A stretch of 23,991 nucleotides of DNA from Cyanobacteria bacterium UBA5018 (lineage in GTDB: Bacteria > Cyanobacteriota > Cyanobacteriia > PCC-6307 > Cyanobiaceae): NCBI GenBank assembly GCA_002396505.1, contig DGYA01000018.1:1412-25402 (forward strand). Reading direction: 5' to 3'. Position numbers and translations under genes: made by a program. Shown here in pieces: positions 6,818-13,235 of the stretch. The notes beneath the pieces are model-generated. The model had not been told where the DNA came from. It worked only from the letters and a program-made list of their open reading frames with translations, and did no database searches. Position 1 is the first letter of the stretch. Every line of letters begins with the position of its first letter.

Positions 6818-6901
6818 GTCTAACGCTCAAGATCAGAAGCGGGGCATAAGCTCGGTATAGGAGGCAACCTCCGCAACCGTCTTCTGTATTTGATGTTAGC
6901 G
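6818..6901 (-). other. attC-like recombination site 1
   Basis: On the minus strand the 84-bp site starts CGCTAAC (6901-6895) and ends GCGTTAGAC (6826-6818), whose GTTAGAC fits the integron core GTTRRRY exactly. The arms fold: CTAAC with GTTAG, an unpaired spacer, TCAA with TTGA, a 3x3 internal loop, then CAGAAG with CTTCTG. An inner GGAGG-TTG-CCTCC hairpin lies within the site. This R box / unpaired spacer / L box / variable-tip layout is that of a folded attC. The TAA stop of the upstream ParE-like toxin is inside the R'' box. The family match rests on structure; no database comparison was possible. Confidence 0.75.
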
Positions 6902-7198
6902 GACATATGTGCGGCTCCGCCAGTAACCTGGCCTGCGTGCATGATGAGCCAGTGCATAGATTGTGATTCCCTGTTCGTCTGAGCGATAGACAAGTGCGAA
7001 GGGAAAATCCCGAAGAAACACACGTCGTGTTTTGTTTTGCGCTGGTGAGCCTGCCAGTGGGTATGCGAGAGCACGAGCTGTGGCGTCCTCAACAGATTCA
7101 AGGAATTTGGTTCCAAGCCCTACCTCAACTTGTTGATAATAGACAACTTCAGCAAGAACCTCAAGCCTTGCAGGCTCAACAAACCGAACACGATTCAC
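6896..7198 (-). CDS. RelE/ParE-family toxin
   Basis: This 100-residue toxin starts at a GTG overlapping the antidote stop by 4 nt (GTGA). It begins with the family pattern VRFVEPARLEVLAEVVYYQQ, continues with GTKFLESVEDATARALAYPL, and has RRVFLRDFPFALVYRSDEQG and ITIYALAHHARRPGYWRSR, the usual ParE/RelE core and tail. By family knowledge ParE members poison gyrase and RelE members cleave mRNA; sequence alone does not decide. Its TAA stop falls inside the R'' box of attC-like site 1, marking it as the last gene of a cassette. It looks intact. Confidence 0.9.
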   Translation of the reverse strand: MNRVRFVEPARLEVLAEVVYYQQVEVGLGTKFLESVEDATARALAYPLAGSPAQNKTRRVFLRDFPFALVYRSDEQGITIYALAHHARRPGYWRSRTYVR

Positions 7199-7422
7199 TG
7201 CAGGATCTGACGTGCTTCTGTAAATACCTGATCTGCTGAATACGCAGAAATATCTCCCTTTTCAAATGCGTCAATCCGCATGGCTATCTCCTCAGACCAT
7301 GCCGCTTCTATTTCCTCGATAGAAGTGTGGAGGGATTCCAGCATGCATTCCGCAAGCTTTGCCCGATCTTCTGCTGAAAGTGAGCGGGCCTGCTCTTCGA
7401 TTTGGTGGAGAGATGATGACAT
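7195..7422 (-). CDS. Addiction module antidote (TIGR02574 family)
   Basis: This 75-residue acidic protein has the typical opening IEEQARSLSAEDRAKLAECM and the motif EIEAAWSEEIAMRIDAFEKG, then a short variable piece ending in the helix TEARQIL. This is the pattern of the putative addiction module component family that partners ParE/RelE toxins. The antitoxin comes first and overlaps the toxin start by 4 nt, so the pair is translationally coupled. The short dyad at 7483-7496, about 60 nt upstream, is a possible operator. It is the first gene of the cassette nearest the integrase remnant. Confidence 0.88.
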   Translation of the reverse strand: MSSSLHQIEEQARSLSAEDRAKLAECMLESLHTSIEEIEAAWSEEIAMRIDAFEKGDISAYSADQVFTEARQILQ

Positions 7423-7482
7423 GAAACTGAGATCAGAGGCCTTTAGGGAGATTCTACTGCAACTCAGCCTTGGGGAATGCCG

Positions 7483-7496
7483 CTAAAAGGTTTTAG
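7483..7496. promoter_or_regulatory. Possible operator dyad upstream of TA pair
   Basis: The near-palindrome CTAAAA-GG-TTTTAG lies about 60 nt upstream of the TIGR02574 antidote start. TA modules are commonly autoregulated through such dyads. It also overlaps the left arm of a larger 61-bp inverted repeat, so it could belong to a recombination site instead. Confidence 0.35.
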
Positions 7497-7569
7497 GATG
7501 ACCCACATAATACCCCCCCTTATCCGCCGTTTTAGCCGCCTAAGAGCGGGTGGCAAGCGGAATGCACCC

Positions 7570-7601
7570 GCGAGATCGCTTGCGATGACAAGCAATCTCG
7601 C
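7570..7601. repeat. Long inverted repeat (hairpin)
   Basis: GCGAGATCGCTTG is followed by a 6-nt loop CGATGA and CAAGCAATCTCGC, forming a 13-bp stem with one mismatch. No T-run follows on either strand, so it is not a standard terminator. It resembles palindromic intergenic repeats more than a gene part. Confidence 0.75.
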
Positions 7602-7658
7602 ACAAGTCGGAACCATTCCGGGTTTGATGGGCGGGTCCGCCTATAAGGGTTCGCTGTG

Positions 7659-7820
7659 TTACAAAAGATCGGCAGGGCTGCAAACGCCCAGCCGGCCTCG
7701 GTTGAGCACATCGGTACATATTATTTTGTTATTAACGTTCAGATGGCCCAGTAATTCCTGAATCGTGCGAATATCTTGATCGCGCTCCAGCAGGTGGGTG
7801 GCAAAAGAATAACGCTGGGA
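7659..7820 (-). pseudogene. Integron integrase (IntI-type tyrosine recombinase) C-terminal remnant
   Basis: About 53 residues match the end of an integron integrase: QRYSFATHLLERDQDIRTIQ, ELLGHLNVNN, then TDVLNRGRLGVCSPADLL. The family normally has HxxRHSFATHLL, LLGH and a catalytic Tyr in a TMIYTHVLN-type segment. Here the box-II Arg and the LLGH His remain, but the first His position is Ser and the Tyr is Cys (IICTDVLN), so it cannot catalyse recombination. The NRGxxGVxSPxD ending is what sets IntI proteins apart from XerC/XerD. Upstream of about 7820 the frame continues to 7865 but is no longer integrase-like, and the N-terminal two thirds, including the IntI-specific insert, are absent. 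It is a relic next to two cassette-like TA pairs. Confidence 0.75.
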
Positions 7821-8326
7821 TCCAAGTGATGGCGCCCCTGCCCATCCATCCAGCCGCTCCAGCACTGCTCATAGCCCCTCAATGGTGATCACCACCAGCA
7901 GCCTTTGGCGCGTCCGCGCCCGGATCACACTTTCCAGATCCAAGCTGCTGCAGAGCCAGGCAATCCAGAAGGCGCAGGCTACGGATCCGGGGGCATCGGC
8001 GCTCTGGTGTAGCCGCTGATTGGCGGGCGGCCTGCCTTTGCCTCAACAAGCTGGCCTGGACGACCGGGAACGACTTCTGGAGGCTGGCCATCTGATGCAA
8101 GCCGAGCTGGAGCGTCTCGGTCTCACAGAAGACGAGCTCGGTGCTGACTTCAAGGCTTGGCGTCAGCGGCGCCATCAGCCCTGACGCTGGAACGCAAACA
8201 ACTGGGAGTAGACGCGAACATCGCTGGGCTGGTCTGCAATGGTCAGGGGAATGCCCCTGGGCCACACTGAAGCTGCCAGGGCCCGCCGCCCCGGCGAATT
8301 CACCGACTGATACCCCAGCTGCCCCC
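7821..8326. other. Decayed spacer between integrase relic and GT2 gene
   Basis: About 500 bases have no intact gene. The segment contains a short frame with protein-like composition at 8020-8184 (listed separately) and repeat copy 2 at 8245-8332. Long frames on either strand through this stretch have no domain. It probably represents accumulated insertion and deletion scars. Confidence 0.5.
8020..8184 (+). pseudogene. Possible small gene fragment
   Basis: The 54-codon frame (TTG start; internal ATG at 8095) has charged, helical, protein-like composition: DDRERLLEAGHLMQAELERL, then GLTEDELGADFKAWRQRRHQ. The ending resembles the tails of small antitoxin-like proteins, but I cannot assign a family. 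A stop codon at 8017-8019 cuts it off upstream, so if real it is probably the 3' end of a lost gene. Confidence 0.25.
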
Positions 8327-8332
8327 GTGATT
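8245..8332 (+). repeat. Dispersed repeat, copy 2
   Basis: This is the second copy of the element at 81-167, same orientation, with one extra base. It ends at GTGATT, and this GTG (8327-8329) is the likely start codon of the GT2-TPR gene. The repeat thus supplies, or abuts exactly, the translation start. Confidence 0.7.
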
Positions 8333-9580
8333 CGGCTCAGCCTTTCGATGATCGTGCGCAATGAGGCGGAGCGGCTGGAGGCTTGCCTGGCTTCGGTGCG
8401 GGGCTTTGTCGATGAGCTGGTGCTGCTGGACACCGGCTCCAGCGACGCCACGGTGGCGATCGCCCAGCGCTGCGGGGCGGTGGTGCATCAGATGGACTGG
8501 CCAGGAGATTTTGAGCCGGCCCGCAACGAGGCCCTCAAACATGTGAGCGGCGATTGGGTGCTGGTGCTCGATGCCGACGAACAGCTGCTGGAGGAAGCCA
8601 AGCAACCGCTGCGCCAGCTGATGGCCCAGCCCGAGCTGCTGCTGATCAACCTGCTGCGCTTTGAGCGAGGTGCGCTGCAGTCGCCTTACTCAAATGTGAG
8701 CCGGCTGTTTCGCCGCCACCCGGATATCCACTGGAGTGGCAAGTACCACACGATGGTGGACGACAGCGTGGCGGCCCTAATCGCCAGGGAACCCCACTGG
8801 CGCATCGCCGACTGCCCGCTGCCGGCCCTGGTGCATGACGGCTACCGGCCCGAGCTGCTGGCAGATGGCGCCAAGGCCGCCAGGTTGCGGGCGGCGATGG
8901 AGGCCGAGCTGGCGCTCAAGCCCGGCGACCCCTACGCCTGCGCCAAGCTCGGCAGCCTGGAGGTGAGCGAGGGCAACCGGCGGCGGGGCATCGAGCTGTT
9001 GCGGCTGGGCCTGGCCCACTGCCCCCCAGACGCCCAGCCGGAGCGCTACGAATTGCTGCTGCACTTGGCCATTGCGATGGGCACTGCTACGGGCACTGCT
9101 ACGGGAATGGAGATGGGCATGGCGATGGGCCAGGAGCGTCAGCAGGAGAGCATCGCCTTCTATCGCCAGGCCCTGGCCCTGCCGCTGCCGGCCCGGCTAA
9201 CCCTGGCGGCAAGGCTCAACCTGGCCCAAGCGCTGCTGGAGCAGGGGGAAACTGAGGAGGCCGCGGCCCTTGCCAGAGGCGCCTGCCAGGCCGCCCCGGA
9301 ACTGGCCCTGGCCTGGTTCCAGCTGGGGGTGATCGAGCGCCAGCGGGGCCAGCTGGCCGCCGCCATCGCCGCCTACCGCCAGTCTTTGCAGCTGGATCCA
9401 AACGCGGCGGCCAGCCATCAAAATCTGGCGGTCTGCCTGCTGCTTGCCGGCGACATCCCAGGCTGCCGCAAGGGTTTCAGCAGCGCCATCCGCCTGCTGC
9501 AACAACAGGGCCGCGCCAGCGAAGCCGCGGCCCTGCTCCAGCAGGCGGGCAGTCTGGTGAAGCTGGAGTTGACGCCATGA
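8327..9580 (+). CDS. Family 2 glycosyltransferase with TPR repeats
   Basis: This is a 417-residue protein. The GTG at 8327 gives VIRLSLSMIVRNEAERLEAC, matching the usual family start a few residues before SMIVRNE. The upstream frame to 8141 is repeat sequence. The GT2 (GT-A) domain covers about 1-215, with LLDTGSSDATVAIA (32-45) and the DxD-type metal site in WVLVLDADEQ (75-84), then SRLFRRHPDIHWSGKYH. The C-terminal half (about 225-410) is TPR-like, with NLAQALLEQGETEEAAALA and a clear repeat LAWFQLGVIERQRGQLAAAI. The TPR part contains an odd low-complexity insert of MG/TATG units. Such proteins often glycosylate surface or protein substrates; the acceptor is unknown. It overlaps hemD by 4 nt. 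Confidence 0.85.
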   Translation: MIRLSLSMIVRNEAERLEACLASVRGFVDELVLLDTGSSDATVAIAQRCGAVVHQMDWPGDFEPARNEALKHVSGDWVLVLDADEQLLEEAKQPLRQLMAQPELLLINLLRFERGALQSPYSNVSRLFRRHPDIHWSGKYHTMVDDSVAALIAREPHWRIADCPLPALVHDGYRPELLADGAKAARLRAAMEAELALKPGDPYACAKLGSLEVSEGNRRRGIELLRLGLAHCPPDAQPERYELLLHLAIAMGTATGTATGMEMGMAMGQERQQESIAFYRQALALPLPARLTLAARLNLAQALLEQGETEEAAALARGACQAAPELALAWFQLGVIERQRGQLAAAIAAYRQSLQLDPNAAASHQNLAVCLLLAGDIPGCRKGFSSAIRLLQQQGRASEAAALLQQAGSLVKLELTP

Positions 9581-10410
9581 GCCACCCATCTGATGCCAGC
9601 CCGCTGGCGGGCCGCACGATCGCGGTGACCCGCGCCGAAAGCCAACTGGCAGAAGCCCGCCACCTGTTCGAGCGGGCCGGCGCCACCGTGGTGGATCTGC
9701 CCGCCCTGGTGGTAACCCCGCCCCAGAGCTGGGGCCCCCTCGACGACGCCCTGGAAGAGCTGGACAGCTTCCACTGGCTGGTGTTTTCCAGCGGCAATGG
9801 CGTGGAGGCGGTGGAGCAGCGGCTAAGACGCCGCGGCCAGAGCCTGGCCCACCGGCCCGCCTCCTTGAAGCTGGCAGCAGTGGGCCGCAAGACCGCCGCC
9901 CAACTGGAAGCCCTGGGAGCCCCTGCGGACTTCGTGCCGCCCAGCTTCGTGGCCGAGAGCCTGATCGATCACTTCCCCGTGTCGGGTTGGGGACTGCGGC
10001 TGCTGCTGCCCCGGGTGGAAAGTGGCGGCCGCAGCCTGCTGGCGGAGGCCTTCGGGGCGGCGGGGTCCCGGGTGGTGGAGGTGGCCGCCTACGAAACCGC
10101 CTGCCCCCAGGGCCTGCCCAGCGCCGCCCAACTGGCCCTAAACCAAGGTCGCATTGATGCGATCACCTTCAGCAGCGGCAAAACCGTGAGCCACACCTGC
10201 CAGCTGCTGGCCCAGGCCTACGGGGAAAATTGGCAGCAATATCTGGCCGATATCGCCCTGGTATCGATCGGTCCGCAGACCAGCCAGCGCTGCCGCGAAC
10301 TGCTGGGCCGCCTGGATGGGGAAGCAAATCCCCACGACCTGCAGGGCCTGGTGGACGCCTGCAGTCTTGCCCTAGCCCAGCGACCCCCCAAGCAAGCGCT
10401 GGCGACCTAG
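9577..10410 (+). CDS. hemD: Uroporphyrinogen-III synthase
   Basis: This 277-residue HemD converts linear hydroxymethylbilane into uroporphyrinogen III with ring-D inversion. That is the branch point to heme, chlorophyll and phycobilins. The two-domain fold is visible as GRTIAVTRAESQLAEARHLF (about 11-30), FHWLVFSSGNGVEAVEQRL (about 65-83), KLAAVGRKTAAQLEALG, LLLPRVESGGRSLLAEAF (about 144-161), VVEVAAYETACP, DAITFSSGKTVSHTCQLL (about 192-209) and ALVSIGPQTSQRC. These alternating TR/SS-N/GP motifs are diagnostic despite low family identity. The ATG overlaps the GT2 stop as ATGA. The gene converges on the lipoprotein gene with a 9-nt gap. Confidence 0.92.
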   Translation: MSHPSDASPLAGRTIAVTRAESQLAEARHLFERAGATVVDLPALVVTPPQSWGPLDDALEELDSFHWLVFSSGNGVEAVEQRLRRRGQSLAHRPASLKLAAVGRKTAAQLEALGAPADFVPPSFVAESLIDHFPVSGWGLRLLLPRVESGGRSLLAEAFGAAGSRVVEVAAYETACPQGLPSAAQLALNQGRIDAITFSSGKTVSHTCQLLAQAYGENWQQYLADIALVSIGPQTSQRCRELLGRLDGEANPHDLQGLVDACSLALAQRPPKQALAT

Positions 10411-10419
10411 GCGGCGGCC

Positions 10420-11037
10420 CTAAAGCTGCAGCGGCAACAGCCGCTGGCCCTGGCTAAGGGTGAGTACACCACGCTGCAGGTCGATGCCAGCCACACTCCA
10501 GCCAGCGGGCAGCAGCTTGGTGTTGCGGCCACCGCGGTCCCCCTGGCGCAAACTGCCACTGAGCTCCCCTAGCTGCACTAGGGCCTGGGGTTGGGAGCCA
10601 ATGCTCACCACACCGGTGAAGCGAAAGTTCTCCGGCAGGGCCAAAGGCACCACGCTGGAGACTGGAACCGCCACCGGCGGCGAGCTAAACGGATCCCGCC
10701 GGCCGGAGCCCATGGCGGCCACCACCAGGTCGGGGCTGGGCAGGGGCGTCAGCCCTGCGATGGCTGGTAATGCAGGGGCGGCGGACTGCTTGGCGGCGGG
10801 CTGCTGGGGGGTAGGTTCCGGAGCCTTAAAGCTGGATAGCGGCCGCAAACCGGTCTGCGGCGCAGGCAGCAGCTCAATCTTCTGTTCAGGAGATTGGCCA
10901 CTGTTGTTTTTGAACTGGTCTTGGAAGGGCAGGCCCGAGCAGGCCGCCACCAGGGCGAGGGGCCCCAGGGCCAAAAAAGTGGCCAAGGGCCTGGTCGGCA
11001 GCAGATGGGCAAACCGGCGGCGGAGCTCAGCCGTCAC
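10420..11037 (-). CDS. Putative lipoprotein with PilP-like C-terminal region
   Basis: From the GTG at 11037 the protein has 205 residues. That start leaves an 11-nt overlap with the SRPBCC gene; an in-frame start at 11064 would give a 38-nt overlap. A basic N-terminus (AELRRRFAHLL) precedes a hydrophobic stretch ending in LVAAC, a plausible lipobox with the lipidated Cys near residue 33. A Pro/Ala/Gln-rich linker follows. The C-terminal part has RRDPFSSPP, then GVVSIGSQPQALVQLGE and VLTLSQGQRLLPL. This resembles the RDPF plus small beta domain of pilus/secretion proteins such as PilP and GspC, but similarity is weak. It is the third gene of the zds operon. Confidence 0.7.
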   Translation of the reverse strand: MTAELRRRFAHLLPTRPLATFLALGPLALVAACSGLPFQDQFKNNSGQSPEQKIELLPAPQTGLRPLSSFKAPEPTPQQPAAKQSAAPALPAIAGLTPLPSPDLVVAAMGSGRRDPFSSPPVAVPVSSVVPLALPENFRFTGVVSIGSQPQALVQLGELSGSLRQGDRGGRNTKLLPAGWSVAGIDLQRGVLTLSQGQRLLPLQL

Positions 11038-11467
11038 GCTCCACCAGGTCTCGAAAGCGGTCAAGATTTGCCTGCAGCTCCTTAGTGACGATCCCCCCCA
11101 GGATGGTGGGTTCCATCAATGGCGCCAAGACCCCGGGCAACTCGTAGCTCACCGTCAACTTCACGGCGGTGAGGTTGGGGGCCTGTGGATAAAAGCGCAC
11201 GGCCCCCCGGGTGGGCAGGCCTCCCACAGATTCCCAATGCAATTGCTGGGCCTCAACCCGGCTGGCGATGCGGGCCTGCCAGTGGAAGCGAAACCCCTGG
11301 GCCACCAGGGTCCAGTCGGTGAGATCTGGATCGTGAGGCACCGTAACCACCGACTCAATCCAACGCATCCACTGGGGCATCGCCTCCAGATCACTCCACA
11401 CCTGCCACACCCGCTCCACCGGGGCCTTGATCTCCGTGGTGACGCTGTGCTCGAGCCAACGGCCCAT
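11027..11467 (-). CDS. SRPBCC (START-like) family protein
   Basis: This 146-residue protein starts at ATG 11467 (MGRWLEHSVTTEIKAP). A TTG-initiated extension of seven residues to 11488 is less likely. It shows the SRPBCC/cyclase-dehydrase pattern: VTTEIKAPVERVWQVWSDLE (about 9-28), MPQWMRWIESVVTV, an even series of beta strands, and a long C-terminal helix (VTKELQANLDRFRDLVE). Such proteins bind hydrophobic ligands in a helix-grip cavity. It sits directly downstream of zeta-carotene desaturase in the same operon (54-nt gap), so a link to carotenoids or membrane lipids is plausible, but that is inference. Confidence 0.85.
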   Translation of the reverse strand: MGRWLEHSVTTEIKAPVERVWQVWSDLEAMPQWMRWIESVVTVPHDPDLTDWTLVAQGFRFHWQARIASRVEAQQLHWESVGGLPTRGAVRFYPQAPNLTAVKLTVSYELPGVLAPLMEPTILGGIVTKELQANLDRFRDLVERDG

Positions 11468-11521
11468 GGGATTTATGCGAGGGGGCAAGGAGCTGGGATT
11501 CAGGCCGCCAGGGGCTGGGTT

Positions 11522-13099
11522 TCAGGCTGCCAGGGGCTGGACCGGGGAGCCGCTGGCGGCGTTGGTGACCAGGTTGGCCCCTTTACCCAGGATGGCAGCT
11601 GCAGCCAACTTGCCGCTCATCGTGGCGCCTTCCATTGAATCGATGTAATCCTGGCGGGTGTAGCTGCCGGCTAGGAAAAAATTGGCCACCGGCGTGCTCT
11701 GCTCGGGGCGATAGGGCTCCATGCCAGGGGCTTCTCGATAGAGCGACTGGGCCAACTTGACCACATTGCTCCAAACCAGCTTGAGCGGGCGAGCCGAGGG
11801 GAACAGCTCCCGCACCTGGGCATCGGTGTGGGCGACGATCGCCTCGCTGCTCTTGGCGATCCAGGGATCGCCTGGGGTGAGCACACACTGCAACAGCGAA
11901 CCCACACCTGGCTTGCGGTAGTCGGCGGGACTTGCCAGGGCCAGATCGGCAAAACAGCTGAAATCCGCGTCGGCTGTGTAGAGCAAATTATCCAGGCCAG
12001 CGGGTCGATCCAGGTCGCGGCGGGCGCAGCTGGCCTCGGGGCCCTCGCCCAGCTCGGTAACCCAGCCGTCGTAGCGCAACTGCACCGTGGCCACCGGCAC
12101 TGCATCCAATTTGTAGATGTTGTCGAACTGGGGATAACGGCGCCAGGCCTCCGGAATGATGCGCTGAATTCCAGGCACATCGCAGGCCGCCAGGTAGGCA
12201 TCGGCCTGCACCTGAATCTGACCATCCGGGGTGCCCAGAGTGAGCCCGGTAACGCGGCTAGGGCCAGCTGCAGCCAGGCCAGGGGCCAAGCCATTAGCTG
12301 AATTATCCTGACCCGAATCAGCTTGGCCAGCCTGATTTAGCTGGCCAGACAGATCAAAGTGAATCTGGCTGACACGGTGGCGCAGGTGCAGCCTGCCACC
12401 GCGGGCCTGGATGTAATCCAGGATCGGGCCCGTAAGCCAACGATGCGGCGAACCCTTCAGCAGATTAAGCTTTGACGCCTCTGTTTTAGAAGCGAACATC
12501 ATGAAGATGGTGAGCATGCAGCGCGCTGAAATCGCCTCGCAGTCAATAAAACCGAGGGCATAGGCGATTGGATTCCAGAGGCGGCGGATGCTCTGTTCAC
12601 TGCCGCCATGGCCGACAAACCACTGCTGGAAGCTGATCCGATCCAGGTCGCGGATCACAGTCATCGCACCCTCGTAGTCCACCAGGCCACGCACTATCGG
12701 GCTGGTGCCCAGGGCAAGGGCATTGCGCAACTTATCGAGCCAATCGAGCTGGGAGGTGGTAAAAAAAGCCTTCAGGCCATTAAAGGGCGCACCCAGGGCA
12801 AAGCGAAAATCGAGACTGCGCAGATCCCCACCGCGATTAACAAACAGATGGTGGTGCTCCTTGGGCAGCAAGTTATCGATCGCACCCACCTTGCGCATCA
12901 GGGCGAATAGGTTGGCATAGTTATAGAAAAATACGTGCAACCCCATTTCGATGTGGTTGCCATCGGCGTCCTCCCAGCTGCCCACCTTGCCGCCCAGGAA
13001 CGGCCTTGCCTCGTAGAGGTCCACCTGGTGGCCGGCATCCACCAGATCCACCGCCGCCGCCAAGCCGGCCAAACCCGCACCAACGATGGCGACCCGCAC
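11522..13099 (-). CDS. zds: Zeta-carotene desaturase (plant/cyanobacterial type)
   Basis: This 525-residue FAD enzyme (also called CrtQ) desaturates zeta-carotene to lycopene, a core step of carotenoid synthesis at the thylakoid membrane. The GTG start gives RVAIVGAGLAGLAAAVDLVD with the GxGxxG dinucleotide motif at about 7-12, then DLYEARPFLGGKVGSW. HIEMGLHVFFYNYANLFALM and RRLWNPIAYALGFIDCE are typical of the zds/pds branch. The C-terminal FAD motif FFLAGSYTRQDYIDSMEGAT is present. A Gln/Ala/Gly-rich insert (about 252-280) looks lineage-specific. It leads an operon with the SRPBCC protein and the lipoprotein and is divergent from the IscA-type gene; the shared 136-nt intergenic region should hold both promoters. 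Confidence 0.93.
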   Translation of the reverse strand: MRVAIVGAGLAGLAAAVDLVDAGHQVDLYEARPFLGGKVGSWEDADGNHIEMGLHVFFYNYANLFALMRKVGAIDNLLPKEHHHLFVNRGGDLRSLDFRFALGAPFNGLKAFFTTSQLDWLDKLRNALALGTSPIVRGLVDYEGAMTVIRDLDRISFQQWFVGHGGSEQSIRRLWNPIAYALGFIDCEAISARCMLTIFMMFASKTEASKLNLLKGSPHRWLTGPILDYIQARGGRLHLRHRVSQIHFDLSGQLNQAGQADSGQDNSANGLAPGLAAAGPSRVTGLTLGTPDGQIQVQADAYLAACDVPGIQRIIPEAWRRYPQFDNIYKLDAVPVATVQLRYDGWVTELGEGPEASCARRDLDRPAGLDNLLYTADADFSCFADLALASPADYRKPGVGSLLQCVLTPGDPWIAKSSEAIVAHTDAQVRELFPSARPLKLVWSNVVKLAQSLYREAPGMEPYRPEQSTPVANFFLAGSYTRQDYIDSMEGATMSGKLAAAAILGKGANLVTNAASGSPVQPLAA

Positions 13100-13235
13100 C
13101 CCGTTACCTCAAAATTTTTCTTAACTCTATGGAGCGGGCCCTCAGTTCGATTAGCCGCGGCCCCCCGACCCCCCAGCTGGCCGGCCTGCCTAGAGTTGTG
13201 ATGCCGGATCCCAGATCGCACCGCTCCCCACCGCC

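Larger units (their letters stand above)
7423..7658. other. Hairpin-rich spacer between integrase fragment and first cassette
   Basis: No gene is supported. The region holds several dyads. These are a 61-bp stretch bounded by GCCGCTAAAA (7480-7489) and TTTTAGCCGCC (7530-7540); a GCGGGTG/CACCCGC stem; a 13-bp stem with one mismatch at 7570-7601 (loop CGATGA); CGGAA/TTCCG at 7608-7620; and GGCGG/CCGCC near 7629-7640. In a reversed integron this is where attI should be. Confidence 0.5.
6075..7820 (-). mobile_element. Integron remnant: intI fragment plus two toxin-antitoxin cassettes
   Basis: On the minus strand this segment holds, in order, an integron-type integrase C-terminus (7820-7659), a structured spacer, a TA pair (7422-6896), an attC-like site (6901-6818), a second TA pair (6768-6160) and a degraded attC-like site (6165-6075). 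Each cassette ends with its stop codon inside the R'' box of the next site, the classic cassette design. All parts are in one orientation. Cassettes lie beyond the 3' end of intI rather than its 5' end, as in the less common reversed integrons (for example Treponema). Because only the integrase tail remains, the element should be immobile unless helped in trans. Confidence 0.65.

Noticed and set aside
8141..8326. N-terminal extension of the GT2-TPR protein by about 62 residues
   Set aside because: The extra codons are largely the dispersed repeat also found at 81-167, and family members start just before SMIVRNE. GTG 8327 is the better start.
7879..8451. 190-codon minus-strand frame across the decayed spacer
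   Set aside because: It runs through the dispersed repeat and the start of the GT2 gene in antisense and has no domain.
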